A stretch of 64,000 nucleotides of DNA from Schistocephalus solidus (GCA_017591395.1 WEDG01005379.1:1-64000); one strand, 5' to 3'; counted from the first letter of the stretch, positions 1 to 11,061 are shown. A program made the numbers and translations. Notes: generated by a model from the sequence alone, not told the origin.

Positions 1-399
1 TCTTAGTCTTCAAACTGGTCAGAGGAGTTGATTGTGCTCTTCAGATGGCCAAAAACTTTGAATTGGCAAACATGACAAGTCTCCGGGGTCACCAATACAA
101 ACTGAAAAGAAAACACGCCAAACTTGAAAAGCGGGCTAACTTCTTTTCCCAACGTGTGATTGAAGAATGGAACAAACTGCCAGTTTCAGTTGTTCAGACT
201 GAAAGCGTTGAAATGTTTAAAAGAAGACTTGATGCATTTTTACTTGATGAACCTATATTTAGTTGACAGCAATGATCGATATAATAAAACGACTATCGCC
301 ATGTAACATTTGCTTGTTTTGCTAGCGTCTATCTGTAAATAGGGTTTACAAAGGCTCTGCCTATCTCCCTTATATATACTGAATTATACTGAATTATAG
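1..399 (+). mobile_element. 3' end of a CR1-like LINE (LINE-A family), cut by window edge
   Basis: Positions 45-266 encode the last ~70 residues of a LINE reverse-transcriptase polyprotein, with the signature WNKLP followed by ESVEMFKRRLDAF. The same peptide ends the larger LINE-A copy at 2311-6012. After the stop comes a 3' UTR shared with that copy (a GGTTTACAAAGGCTCTGCC-type stretch), ending in a short tandem tail of TGAATTATAC units at 371-399. CR1 elements characteristically end in short tandem repeats rather than poly(A). The fragment is intact to the stop, so it may be a younger copy than its neighbour. The body lies outside the window. Confidence 0.8.
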
Positions 400-754
400 C
401 GTGAAGAAAGTGTTTGTGATCGCTGTCTTCAGACGTCATCTCTCCTTGTTCGCTTATTGCGTATGAACACGTCTTCCTTTTCTGCAGTTAAAGTGATAGG
501 TTTTTCTGTTCACTCCCAAATATTTTGTAGGATGAATCACTCTGGGTATCTGTTTTCCCGAAGCGTGTTATGCAGATGCTGGAACTCAGCTTTAACAGTT
601 TTAGGAGAGCATAGGCGTCACACTCTAGCTGCCAGTCCCTGGACTAAAGTTTGTTTTCTATTCATGGAAAAACTGTAAAAATGAATGTACTGTCACTTTC
701 AAGTTTTTTTGAATACTCTATGCTTCCTTGATTCATCCTTGTGTCTGTGTTTAA
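400..754. other. Unassigned spacer between two LINE 3' ends
   Basis: No coding signal or repeat that I recognise. It separates a plus-strand and a minus-strand LINE-A 3' end, which face each other tail to tail. Confidence 0.4.
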
Positions 755-930
755 TGCAGTATAGTTCAGTATGTATAAGGGAGATAGGCAGAGCCTTTAA
801 AAAATTCTATTTACAGATAGACGCTAGCAAAATAAGCAAATTTTACATGGCGATAGTCGTTTTAGTATATCGATCATTGCTGTCGACTAACTAAATGTCC
901 ATCAAGTAAAAATTCATCAAGTAGAAGGAC
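755..930 (-). mobile_element. Solo 3' UTR of LINE-A family
   Basis: Read on the minus strand, this matches the LINE-A 3' UTR at 267-399 and 2311-2460 (shared GATAGGCAGAGCCTTT, TTTACAGATAGACG and GATAGTCGTTTTAGTATAT in plus orientation). Only the extreme 3' end is present, as expected for a heavily 5'-truncated retrotransposition event. It ends near the CATCAAGT repeats around 900-930. Confidence 0.75.
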
Positions 931-1244
931 ATCAAGGGACCTGATTTCGTTATTCATATCAACCTCTGCAGAAAATTGAGTGAGGGATGCACACTGTTAA
1001 ACTTTCTTCTATGGTGTCAGTTGACGTAGTATGCTTCTTCAGGCAGATGTCATTGACGTACCGAGATTAGAAGGCCAGTTCATCTATGGTGTCCTTTAGA
1101 CTTGTTTTCTCGATCTTGAACATGAAGAAATTTGTGAGAAACAGTCCAAAACCGTAAACTAGTAGCAACACGGTTTATCTGCCTGTATAGCTGGACAATT
1201 TTCGTGCATCATGTCAGCTTCCATCTACTTTTCCTAATAGCTCC

Positions 1245-2085
1245 TTATCTGTAACTATTAAAGTTCTTTTTGGCAAACAGAACCCCAGTTACATTTTTGG
1301 CCACCCTGACGCAATAAGAGAAGGGTTTCAGGGATGAGAAAATGGTTAAGCCAAGGTCTTTTCGTTCATTTACATTGTATAGATACCTTTCCCTAACGAT
1401 GAATTGAGAAGCATCGTCAATGGCCCTCTCCTTCTTCAATTTGGACTGCAGAATGACAGACTTCTCAAGGTTAAACATCGGCAACCATTTATTGAACCAT
1501 TCGTTTAAGCGGGTTAACCCTTCTCGCAGGCTCTGTCCACCAATCTTACATCTGATCGCTTACCATACCTTGATGTCATCTTTAAACATGACTCCCTTGC
1601 ATTCCAGTCAATGCATGCAATTATTGAGAGAGAGAGAGGAATACGCTTTATTTTGAAGTATCATTCAAAATTTTCAGTAGATTAAAAATCAGTAGATTAA
1701 AATCAGCAATTTCCCGAATGCAGAACCCTGAGATACCACACAGACTGCGATTGGCCGATTAAGAAGTCCCCTATCCAATTTAAAAAGTTCCCCCTTAACC
1801 CAAGTTTGTGAACATTGTATAGTAGCCGACAGTTTGGAACACTATTTAAGGCTTTTTTGAAGTAAATATAAACGACGTCAATTCTTGCGCCTTCATCTTA
1901 CGACTGGTACCACTGCTTCCTTGAAAAGCTCATATTGGTTAAGCCACGTTGCGCAATGTTCAATAAATTCTTTTCTTCGAGGAACTTCCTGGTTATTCGT
2001 ATGATAATTCTTTCTATAATAGTGGATCAAATGCATGTTTTGCTTACGGGTCGATTGTTCTAGCACTTTTTCTTGATCCAAACTT
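1245..2085 (-). pseudogene. Degenerate reverse transcriptase of a third CR1-like LINE (LINE-C)
   Basis: The minus strand reads in broken frames through RT landmarks in the correct order. Near 1790-1870 is DVVYIYFKKALNSVP, matching the LINE pattern DVVY-DF-KAFDSVP. It is followed by LLNWI-like and DFLIG-like segments, a decayed FADD box (MFKDDIKVW) near 1580, then ERKDLGLTI and LKPFSYCVRVAKN at 1245-1400. The intact stretch at 1245-1484 corresponds to the region after the catalytic box. Several frameshifts and stops show it is dead. The sequence differs enough from LINE-A and LINE-B to be a separate family. Confidence 0.65.
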
Positions 2086-2252
2086 ATGGATAATGTATAT
2101 ATTTTTCACCTTCCAATATGAGAGGAGACTGCGACGCTAAACGTTTGACTAAAAAAGATGTGCGAGTAGTCCGCAGAGTTGGCAAGTGGGCTCCTTCATA
2201 ACTTACGCCGGTAATTGGCCCAGACATGAAGATTTGCATTCTTTAAGCGTAA

Positions 2253-2310
2253 GAAGTTCAGTTTAGTATATTTGAGGAAAATAGGCTAACGCCTTTGATC
2301 GTCCTATTTA
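2253..2310 (-). mobile_element. 3' terminus of host LINE-B copy, split off by LINE-A
   Basis: In plus orientation this carries GAGGAAAATAGGCTAACGCC, the reverse complement of the LINE-B 3' terminus at 8655-8715. Its other half lies at 6013-6303, beyond LINE-A. It shows the LINE-B copy was already in place when LINE-A inserted. Confidence 0.7.
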
Positions 2311-2446
2311 ATTCAGTATAATTCAGTATATATAAGGGAGATAGGCAGAGCCTTTGAAAACCCTATTTACAGATAGACGTTAGCAAAACAAGCAAATGTA
2401 ACATTGCGATAGTCGTTTTAGTATATCAATCATTGCTGTCGACTAA

Positions 2447-4432
2447 TTATACGTTCATCAAGTAAAAATGCATCAAGTCTTCTTTTAAACATTTCAACGC
2501 TTTCAGCCTGAACAATGAGGCTGGCAGTTTGTTCCATTCGTCAATCACCCGTTGGGAAAAGAATTTGGCCCGCACTTCAAGTTTGGCGTGATTTCTTTTC
2601 AGTTTGTATTGGTGACCTCGGAGACTTGTCATGTTTGCCAATTCAAAAAAGTTGGCCATCTGAAGAGCACAATCAACTCCTCTGACCAGTTTGAAGACTA
2701 AGATCATATCCCCTCTGTATTGCCTATAAGAGAGAGGAAAAATTTTAAGTCTTTCTAGGCGGCCCTCATAGGGTAGGCATTTCAATCCGCTGACTAGTTT
2801 CGTTGCCCTCCGTTGAACCTTTTCCAGCAGAGCGTAGTCATGTTTCGTCCAAGGGCACCACGCCTGAACGCAATATTCCAACACCGGCCGGATAAATGTT
2901 CCAAACACGCGCCCAAAAAGCTCTCCGTCAAAATTAACGAAGGACCTCCTGATTGCGCCTAAGATACACATAGCTTTCTTTGCTATATTCGCACAGTGCG
3001 ACGATGGTTTGAGAGTTGGTGTTATCCATATACCCAAGTCCTTTATAATATTAACCTCCTGGAGTTGGTGACCACTGATGGGGTACTGGTATTCAAATCT
3101 AATCAGCCTTCTGGAACAAGACCGCAGTTGGATTATTTGGCATTTGTTAAGAGTAAGGTTCAGCAGCCACTCATCACACCATGTTTGCAAGCGATCTAAG
3201 TTTTGTTGTAATTTTCGCGCATCCTCCGGTTTTTCAATCGAGTTCCATAACTTCAGATCGTCAGCGAACATTACCTTCTCGCATGTCAGACAATCCAGGC
3301 AGTTGTTTACGTATATCAGAAACAAAATGGGACCCAGAACGCTGCCCTGCGGAACTCCACTGTGAACGGTTTCCCAGTGAGACTTGGTGTCTCCGATACA
3401 AACACGCTGGCGCCTGTATGTGAGAAAGTCGGCCAACCATTTCAGTAGGTTGCCAGTCACACCCATTTGACGGAGCTTAAAGATCAGACGTTTGTGTGGA
3501 ACCCTGTCAAAGGCTTTGCTTAAGTCAATGTAGACCGCATCGACTGACAAACCCATTTCTAATGATTTTGTCCAACTTTCCATGGATGTGAGCAAGTTTG
3601 TGAGGCAGGATCGACCACTTCGAAATCCATGTTGATATGAACTAAGCAAGTTATTCTCTTCAAGATGCCTCATCAGTTCCGTTTTTGATTATCTTCTCCA
3701 TCATTTTTGCAACAGATACTTGTGAGGCTGACTGGTCGGAAACTGTTTGGTGATGTCCTCTTCTCCTTTATAGATGGGGGTTATGTTGGCTATCTTCCAC
3801 TCGGTGGGCAGAGCCCCCGCCTCCATCGAACTTTCAAATATCTTGGAGAGCGGATAGGCCAGCTGTTCTGTGAGTTCCTTGAGAACTTTTGCGGATATAC
3901 CATCTGGGCCAGGTGATTAAGTGGGCTGTAGCTGTTTCAGAGTTTTTCTTACTGTGTCCATTGGGAACGACACCATGCTTATTTTGTTTGTAGATGTGGC
4001 AGTACTGTAGTATTCATCCTCGTCAAAAAATGGTTCCTCGGTATACACGGACATAAAGAAATTGGATAAGAGGCTGGTCTTATCAGAGTTATCAATTAAC
4101 CTGTTTCCCTGATTGTCTTTAAGACAAGGAATGCAGTCGCGATTTCGTTTTGCCTTATTAACGTAAGCATAAAACCTTTTCAAATTTCTTGGTATGTCTT
4201 TAACTATTTCTGACTCAAAGGCTGATCTTTCTTTTCTCAGTAGATTCCGACACCGATTTCGCTGTTTCTTAAAAGCGGAAAAATGTTCGGGTTGTTGATA
4301 TCTGGCATATGGTCTCCACAGTCTTCTTTTATTTTTGAGATTCCTTTTTGTTTCCAATGTCACCCACTCGGGTCGGGAGACGCATGATCGCCTTTTAAGT
4401 GGGCAGAATTTCTCTACCAATTGGTGAATCAA
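2447..4432 (-). pseudogene. LINE-A linker and reverse transcriptase
   Basis: The first part (3917-4432) is the basic linker between endonuclease and RT. It ends at a TAA directly before the SPGPDGIS box. After indels near 3690-3712 the RT continues from 3673. It contains the fingers motif GFRSGRSC, VYIDLSKAFDRVPH (motif A), SGVPQGSVLGPILFLIYVNN (motif B), and MFADDLKLW (catalytic FADD, intact). These are followed by a thumb and the C-terminal WNKLP segment. A one-base deletion near 2510 shifts the last ~20 residues relative to the copy at 45-266. The catalytic Asp pair is intact, but the reading frame is not. Confidence 0.85.
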
Positions 4433-4463
4433 TTTACTAATGAAGAACCAGGCAGCATTAGGG

Positions 4464-5330
4464 TCAGGTACATGTGCAGGGGCTCCAGTCTATCCCATTC
4501 AGTAATTCTTTCATTTTGGGATAATCCCCTTTCCATACATTTCTCTGTCTAACTGCACGACTTTTGGGTACAGAAAAATGACTGTACTCCCAAGCAAGAA
4601 CACAATGATCACTTCGTCCAAGCGGCACGTAAGAACTTAATGCAAGGATGCAATTGTCGTCTCTACTAATGATTAGATCCAAACAGCTTGACTGCTGCCC
4701 ATTTCGGAACCGCGTCTTCATTGTGACATGTTGGGTAAGAAACTCGTCATTTACCAACTGAAGTAATTTCTGTTCGAATGAATTTTCTGATCGCGAGAAG
4801 TACATTGACACCCAATCGATATCGGGAGCGTTGAAATCTCCAAGTATTAATAAATGTTTGCTACGGCAGATTTGCTTTACCTCTGTGATGAGTGCTTCGT
4901 CCGTGTCCGTTCGCTGTTCCGGGGGTCGATATACCACGGCAATATGGAGGTCTGGTTGGTTTGGGACTTTCAGTTTACAACAAAGTATTTCGCAAGACGA
5001 GATCCTATTTGGCGAGGGCACATCCGGAGTGAAGTCAATGCCTTCTCGTATAAACATTGCGATTCCACCACCCCTACGTCCGTTTCTATCCATGTGGATA
5101 AGCTGAAAACCGTCTATTCGGACTCCTGTGTCTGCGATTTGTTCATTTAACCATGTTTTAGTTAGAGCTATGAAGTCAGGTTGTAAATGGTCCACGACCA
5201 GTTTAATTTCATCCATTTTGTTCAGTAGACTCTGCACATTTGTGTACATCATTTTAATCTTGTTTCCTTGCCTAGATTTCTGAAGAGTTTTAGTTCTTTC
5301 TTCCACATGGAGATTTGCTGGATATTTCAT
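4464..5330 (-). pseudogene. LINE-A apurinic-like endonuclease domain
   Basis: Exonuclease-endonuclease-phosphatase fold. Landmarks in order are MMYTNVQSLLNKMDE (N-terminal Asn), ALTKTWL, RRGGGIAMFI, AVVYRPP, LILGDFNAPDIDW (catalytic GDFN), SSCLDLIIS, and LGRSDHCVLAWEY (the C-terminal SDH). The domain nicks target DNA to prime reverse transcription. In this superfamily the metal-binding residue after the first strand is Glu (ETWL); here the codon gives Lys (TKTWL), which should abolish activity. The frame then breaks at 4464. Confidence 0.8.
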
Positions 5331-5530
5331 AAGATATATCCATTCCTCTGTGTGGGTTCAAATCTATAGGCATTTGGTAGGGCTTTTGACCGGCGTTGTT
5401 GCCGTCAATTTCACCGGATGTTCCCATAAAAACGAGCGCACCGTTTTGACTATTTTGTTGTCTACAATTTTCAAGTTTTGTTCCCCCTCGTATTGACGTC
5501 TTTTCAATTCTGCTACCAGTGTCCTCATTT

Positions 5531-5995
5531 TCATCCGATCGGTGGGAGAGTAATCCGGCTGAAAAAAACTCCACGATGATTCTTTCGTTGTTGGGACTTT
5601 CGAGAGAGCAAAAGATCTACCTGCTGTTTACTCCCCAAAACGACTTTTAATGGTCTTGGTCGACCCTCATGCGTTTCATTTGTAACGAGAGGCCCCAATC
5701 GAAAGATCTTTTTGATGTCGACTGTCACACCAGTTTCTTGCGTATCATTCAATAAATTTTGGAATGTCAGCAGATCCTGTTTTACCCTTTCTTTTGGCGT
5801 TTCTTTTGGCGTTTCCCCAGTAGCCTCTGAGACTCCCTGAACTACCAGACAAAATGACCTGTCAGGGAAAAAACTCGTTTCTGCATCCTGCTTTCTTTTA
5901 GTGATTGAAGGTTGAATCATACCCTTTGGTACAGTCTTTAATATTGTGTTCAAATTTGTCTTCATCGATGAGCCTGTTGGTTGATTTGCAGACAT
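5531..5995 (-). pseudogene. LINE-A ORF1-like protein
   Basis: The start used is the Met of MSANQPTG at about 5995, because upstream codons fall outside the element. The protein carries RSFCLVVQGV, then a KERVKQDL helix, FRLGP, and RPRPLKVVLGS. This order resembles the RRM-like nucleic-acid chaperone part of flatworm CR1 elements. It is predicted to bind element RNA during retrotransposition. The frame is lost near 5531-5574, and the continuation lies in another frame at 5290-5574. Confidence 0.6.
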
Positions 5996-6012
5996 CTCTA
6001 TGGACCTGACAA

Positions 6013-6303
6013 TGCGTTTGCGACATAAAAATCGCAAGAATTAGATGCAATATAAAAAAAGTTACAGTCAATTGAATTAAGGGAGATTTATGTAGTACAA
6101 TGTTATTTTTAAAAGTTTAGATAGTCACATAGTCTTCGTGGTGCTGCAACATATGTATTTCAAGCCGATTTTTGAATGCCTTCGCAGACTGGGACATTAA
6201 ATCGCTTCAAGTAGGTTATTTCATGGTTCCGCGACACGGTTAGTGAAAAAATACTTCAAATAATCCAATCTTTCTTGGTGCACACTTAGTTTGAATGGAT
6301 AAC
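6013..6303 (-). mobile_element. Middle segment of the host LINE-B copy
   Basis: The minus strand aligns with the C-terminal coding end and 3' UTR of LINE-B at about 8367-8655 (shared TTTTTTCACTAACCGTGTC-type and CAATTGACTGTAAC-type stretches). At 6303 the match stops, and it resumes at 8735. The intervening sequence is a younger plus-strand LINE-B insertion. Confidence 0.75.
6290..6303. repeat. Left target-site duplication of LINE-B insertion
   Basis: TTTGAATGGATAAC, identical to 8721-8734. The host LINE-B sequence reads continuously if the two copies are merged. Confidence 0.85.
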
Positions 6304-6993
6304 AGGCTAGTTGTTTAGATCTCGTATTCACAAAGGTCCTGACAGTAATAACGGGGTGCACTGCCTACCTCCACTTGGTCGAAGTGATCATGCAGTACTT
6401 TCATGGGAGTATGGTTTGTATTCTGTGCCATCTGCAATAAATGAAACCACGCCCAATTTATGGCGAGGAGACTTTTGCAAGATGAGAGCTGAGGCATAAC
6501 GAATATACTGGGATCTTATCTTCTCCGTGATTGTCACTGAGGACTGGAATTTATTTAATGAGTGTTTGTTGAATTTAATAAAATGCCCCTGTCCGCTATC
6601 ACAACTAAGGATATCTAACAGACCACAGTGGTTAAAAAGGGATATAAAAAGAGAGAGATTAACAGGAAAGGAAGGCTTTGGAAGAAATTTTGCCGATCCA
6701 ATGAAAATTTAGCCTTGCAAGCATACAAAACTCAAAGGAACAAGGTTAAAAACTTGATCTTCAAAAGCCGACGGGATAACTAGAGGGATTTACTCCAGCG
6801 AGCAGTAAACAATCCCAAATTTCTCTACAGTTATGTAAGAAAAAGCACACGTAACAGGAACCCGATTCCTGTTATGAGAAACGATGACGGTTTCAAGATA
6901 TCAGAAAGTAAAAACAAAGCTTAACACTTTTCACAGTTCTTTCAGTCAGTTTTCACCAGAGAAGCTGTTTTTATTCCATCTTGCTACGAGTCT

Positions 6994-7749
6994 ATGGGAG
7001 CGCCAATTATTCAGGATATGCTCTTTCGAGAAGAGACAGTTTTTGAAGAATTAAAAAGTCTGAAAGCATGCAAATCCCCTGGCCCCGACGAGATTCCAGC
7101 AAAACTTCTCCTCGAACTTGCTCGAGAGCTGGCGAAACCGCTATCCCTTCTGTGCCAGAAATCGTTCGATACGAGAATTCTTCCTAACAACTGGAAAACA
7201 GCCCACATCACACCGCTTCACAAAAGTGGTAGTCGTGTATTTGCTTCAAACTACAGGCCTGTCAACCTGACCTTAATCTGTCGCAAGGTCATGGAGAAGG
7301 TTGTCAAAGAGGAATTGCTTATTTATTTAGAAACCCGTAACCTTTTATCAACTGCACAAGACGGCTTTCGTAGGGGAAGATCGTGTGATGCGAACTTACT
7401 TTATACGATGCAAAGCTGGGCAAAAGCACTCGATGCAAAAGACTCTGTGCATGTGGACTACATTGATTTCCAGAAGGCCTTCGATAGTGTTCCGCACCAG
7501 CGTCTACTTTACACGTTGAGAATGTTTGGTATTGGAGGCAAACTTCTAACGTGGATCAGGAATTTTCTCGTTGGTCGTTCCCAAGAAGTCTGTGTAGGCA
7601 GATCACGATCAAAGCGCACAGTCATCGAGAGTGGAGTCCCACAAGGTTCAGTGCTCGGACCGACCCTATTTCTCGTGTTCATTAATGATTGTGTACAGGA
7701 ATTGGACTGTGAATTTATTATGCTTTCGGATGATATAAACATCTGGTAA
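6994..7749 (+). pseudogene. LINE-B reverse transcriptase core
   Basis: RT fingers and palm. It contains CKSPGPDEIPAKLL, HITPLHKSGS, NYRPVNLT, DGFRRGRSCDANLL, DYIDFQKAFDSVPHQRLL (motif A), SGVPQGSVLGPTLFLVFIND (motif B), and motif C as MLSDDIN. The usual box is FADD. The two catalytic Asp residues remain, but the two residues before them are changed. The frame ends at a TAA right after the box, and the thumb and C-terminal peptides reappear at 7958-8194 and 8258-8554. The protein is therefore broken. Confidence 0.85.
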
Positions 7750-7957
7750 GTTATCCACCATGCTGCTGATGGAGACGAATTCCAAGAAAATATTCGTCGA
7801 TTGGACGAGTGGTCCCGCAAATGTCTCTTGTCCTTCAACTCAAACAAATACGTCCGGCAACGTCTGGGAAATTGAAATCAGGTCACTGATATGCGACCCT
7901 ACTATTTGAACGGTTTGCCACTCCGAGAAGCACACTCAGAAGGATTTTGAAGTTTGG

Positions 7958-8554
7958 ATGAAAGACAATCTGAAGCCTTCTACACAAGTTTGCAAGGCAG
8001 CTAAATCAGCCAATTCAATGCTGTACGCTATCAAGCAGGCATTTAAAGTTTTCGATGAAGACTGCTTTTCTAAAGTCTTTGGTACGTTCGTAAGGCCACA
8101 TCTTGAATATGCGATCCAAGCCTGCCGACTGTGGACCCAACAGGACTACAACATGCTCGAAAGGGTGCAACGGCGAGCCACAAAATTAGTATGAGTTCAA
8201 GATGAGCTGCCATATGAGATTCTTCTAAATAACCTAAAGCTCTCTCCTCTGAGTTAAATGCAGTTGCGCGGAGACTTGATACAAACCTTCCGTATCTTGC
8301 GTGGCATGGATTGCGCCCTCCTATGTGATGACATTTTCCAATTTGCCACTGAGAATAATCTCCGAGGTCATCCATTTGAACTAAGTGGGCCCCAAGTAAG
8401 ATTGGATGTGAGGAAGTATTTTTTCACCAACCGTGTCATGGGACCGTGGAATTACCTACCTGAGGCGATTGTTATGTCCCAGTCTGTGGATACATTCAAA
8501 CATCGGCTTGACATACATATATTGCAGCACCAAGAAGACTATCTGTCAACTTAA
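7958..8554 (+). pseudogene. LINE-B RT thumb and C-terminal segment (two frames)
   Basis: 7958-8194 reads LKPSTQVCKAAKSANSML, VFGTFVRPHLEYAIQA, and MLERVQRRATKLV, the conserved post-palm region of CR1/jockey RTs. 8258-8554 reads GDLIQTFRILRGMDCALL and the terminal WNYLPEAIV / VDTFKHRLD. These parallel the C-terminus of LINE-A (WNKLP / MFKRRLD). A TGA-type stop and a frame change lie between the two parts. Confidence 0.75.
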
Positions 8555-8720
8555 CCTTAACAATATCAGTGTACAACGCAAATCTTCCTGCATTCACTTG
8601 ACTGTAACTTCTTTACATTGCTTCTATTCTTGCTATTTTTATGTAACAAATAGGATTTCAAAGGCGTTAGCCTATTTTCCTTAATTACACTGAACTGCAC
8701 TGAACTGAATTGAACTGTAT

Positions 8721-8734
8721 TTTGAATGGATAAC
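8721..8734. repeat. Right target-site duplication of LINE-B insertion
   Basis: TTTGAATGGATAAC, an exact copy of 6290-6303. It directly follows the tandem 3' tail of the plus-strand LINE-B. Confidence 0.85.
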
Positions 8735-9316
8735 CTCCGAGATTAGTCGTAGTGGAAAGTTGGAAATGTTAATACGCGGTAGGGCGCAATCCATGCCACG
8801 CATGATATGGAAGGTTTGTATCAAGTCTCCGCGCCACTGCCTATAACTCAGAGGATAGAGTTTAAGGTTATTTAGGTGGATCTCATATGGCAGTTCACCG
8901 TGACCTCTTATGAATTTTTGTCTCGCCACTGCACCCATTCAAGCAGGTGGTTCTCCTGCCAGGCTCACTGTCGCAAGGATTCCGTCGCATATTCAAGATA
9001 TGACCTTACTAACGTATCAAAGAATTGAGAAAAGCAGTCTTAATCGAAAACTTTAAATGCACGCTTAAAAGCGTACAGCATTGAATTGACAGATTTAGCC
9101 GCCTTGAAGCATTTCGTAGAAGGTTTCAGGTTGTTTGTCATCCAAACGCCGAGGTCCTTCCATGTTGCTGCTTCTTGGATTGGCATACTGTTCAAATAGT
9201 GGGCTTGCATACCAGGGACCAGATTTCGATTTCCCAGATGTACCAGGGTGCATTTATTTGAGTTGAAGGACAAGAGCAATCTGTGGGGACCACTCGTCCA
9301 ATCGACGAAGATATTT
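8721..9316 (-). pseudogene. 5' part of the host LINE-B copy (RT C-terminal half)
   Basis: The minus strand encodes LLSFNSNKCTLVHLG and TWKDLGVWMTNNLKPSTKC with KAAKSVNSMLYAFKRAFKVF (9040-9279). After a frame change it encodes ELPYEIHLNNLKLYPLSYRQ and GDLIQTFHIMRGMDCALP (8681-8938). Homology stops at about 9316, its own 5' truncation point. It is the oldest layer of the nest: it has taken both a minus-strand LINE-A and a plus-strand LINE-B insertion. Confidence 0.75.
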
Positions 9317-9319
9317 ATT

Positions 9320-10043
9320 TTTTAGAATTTAAATTTGGTTAGCACCAGGAAGGTGACGTTGAAACAAACATAAATAACGACATAAAATTATCAAAATGTG
9401 TGCAGATAAAATGCACAAACATTTAGTTATATGGGCATAACTTGTCCTGTAAGGGCATCAGTTTGTGATGTTTTGAAATTAGTTGTGAACTAGAAAATAG
9501 GTGGTGAGAAAACTCATAAGGTTAAAATAGATTAAGAGTGAAATTTGCTTCCATTTTCGAAAAGATGGAAGGAGAAAAATACTGCTTAGGAAAATTATGT
9601 AAGGGGGTAGAACGGGATTATAGTGCAGAAGCATTTCAGAATGAGATAATGAAACGTCAATATGGTTTGTTTGTGATCACTAAAGCGAATGATGAGTAAA
9701 AATTAACGTGAGGCTTTAGAATCTTCGGATCCAGAATTGAATTCTGATGATAGTAAGAACGAAACGGGAGCATACAATAACAGTGAACGTCCGAATGACT
9801 TAATCCTTTGAATGACTGGTGGTATAGGGAGACATCATGGTTCCTGGGACACTCGAGGTAGAGAAAAATATTTTAAGAGAGTCACTTTCTCCGAGTCATA
9901 GGAAAAGCTGCTGGGAAAAGATGAGGAAAGTAAAAGGTTAATAGTCTCAGTGTTAAGATAAATGTGCAGTATTCGCTTGAATGCAAATAGATTAGTTAAC
10001 GACCTTGTTCCATTGGAAAGTTATTCTATAGAAAACTATACCT
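9320..10043 (+). repeat. Unclassified ~0.73-kb repeat, copy 1
   Basis: Begins around TTGGTTAGCACCAGGAAGG and aligns along its length with 12040-12801 (shared GAATTGAATTCTGATGAT, GAGACATCATGGTTCCTGGG, and AAAAGCTGCTGGGAAAAGAT). A short ORF of 44 codons at 9565-9699 (MEGEKYCLGKLCKG...) is present here and broken in copy 2. I do not recognise the family. The two copies are direct repeats ~2 kb apart, so LTRs are possible. However, the interior does not hold a coherent LTR-element polyprotein, and no TG...CA ends are evident. Confidence 0.6.
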
Positions 10044-10563
10044 GGAAGCAAAGAATAGAGAGTGGTTAGATGTGGAGGATGCAGGAGGAGGTATAAAAAG
10101 TAGAGAATTTCTTACGTTATAAGGAAGAATAACGGGGGTTATGACAGAAAGATTGGAGAGATTTCAGCTTTTATTAAGTCGAAAAAGGAGACAAAACCCT
10201 ACTTCCAGTCTCCTGACCGAAGGAAATTTTAGCTTCGTCAGTTGGCATACAGTTGAGTAGGGAAGTATTTAAAAGAGTCGGATACAGGAGTTTTTTGAAA
10301 TTTCTCTGTACATATCTAATTTTTAAACGGTCGTAATTCTATCGGCATGAGGCGAATGATCTTATTTATTGGTGAAGCTTAAGCTCAAGTGCTTGATGGA
10401 GGAATATTCAGTCATGCGGCAATCCTTTAAAAATAACAGGTTGCGGCAGCCTTTCAGGCCTAAAACTAATAAATCGTCACACAGAAGGTGTGAATTCCAT
10501 TAGCGATGTGGAGCTTCACACCAAAAGAGCATTTAAGTCCCAATGAATTTGTTGTAGGCATCG

Positions 10564-10873
10564 TTATGCCGTAGAGTTGGAGAAGAAATAGACGCATTTG
10601 AGATCATCAGCATAAATATAAGATTCATAATGTTTAAGTATCGGTGAAATATCATTAATGTAAAGTGAGAAAAACAAAGGACCTAACACGGTACCTTGAA
10701 GGACACCACTCACAATCGGGGTAACACTTGAGTATGAGGACCCCACTTAAACATTTTTTTCGATCAGATAGGTATGATATAATAAAGTCAGTAAGGGGAC
10801 TATGAAATCCTATAGCCTCTATTTTAGCTAGAAGTCGTCTATGAGGCACTTTATCGAATATCTTACAGCGCAT
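10564..10873 (-). pseudogene. LINE reverse-transcriptase fragment
   Basis: Two overlapping minus-strand frames give one RT core: FDKVPHRRLLAKIEAIGF (motif A end) and ISYLSDRKKCL in the first (10655-10873), then SGVLQGTVLGPLFFSLYIND (motif B) and YIYADDLKCVYF (catalytic YADD) in the second (10564-10746). A frameshift separates them near 10740. Divergence from LINE-A, -B and -C suggests a fourth family, closer to jockey-type RTs. Neither the element ends nor other domains are visible. Confidence 0.7.
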
Positions 10874-11061
10874 ATTGCATTATCACTAGCTTTAGTATCT
10901 AAGACTCCGGCTGAATCCATGGTAAATTCTACCAGACCAATATGCCAGAGGTTATCACCTTTAGCCGTGTGAGGGTTGGGGCTATCGCTGTATCAACGCT
11001 TAGCCTGAAATTCTAGGAAAAGCTGCTGACGTTATAACGAATAACCAGTGCCGGAGTCTAC

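Larger units (their letters stand above)
2311..6012 (-). mobile_element. Near full-length CR1-like LINE (LINE-A), inactivated
   Basis: On the minus strand the order is ORF1-like protein (5531-5995), APE-type endonuclease (4464-5330), linker and reverse transcriptase (2447-4432), then a 3' UTR ending in two TATACTGAAT-type units at 2311-2330. The ~3.7-kb span is close to a complete CR1 element. At least four breaks are visible: a frameshift before the endonuclease, another after it, an in-frame TAA at about 3917 where the RT domain begins, and small indels near 3690-3712. Both sides are flanked by pieces of the same older LINE-B (2253-2310 and 6013-6303), so it is nested inside that element. 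Confidence 0.85.
6304..8720 (+). mobile_element. 5'-truncated LINE-B insertion (CR1-like)
   Basis: The insertion starts inside the endonuclease C-terminus (RLVV/CLDLVF region, then PPLGRSDHAVLSWEYG at about 6365-6415). It continues through linker and RT and ends with GAACTGCACTGAACTGAATT-like tandem units at 8690-8720. It is bounded by a 14-bp target-site duplication. 5' truncation and a variable-length duplication are standard for target-primed reverse transcription. Frameshifts separate the pieces at 6311-6499, 6527-6712, 6994-7749, 7958-8194 and 8258-8554. Confidence 0.85.

Noticed and set aside
3707..3916. Plus-strand open frame within the LINE-A RT
   Set aside because: It is the antisense shadow of the minus-strand RT fingers region (SPGPDG to PVSLTS).
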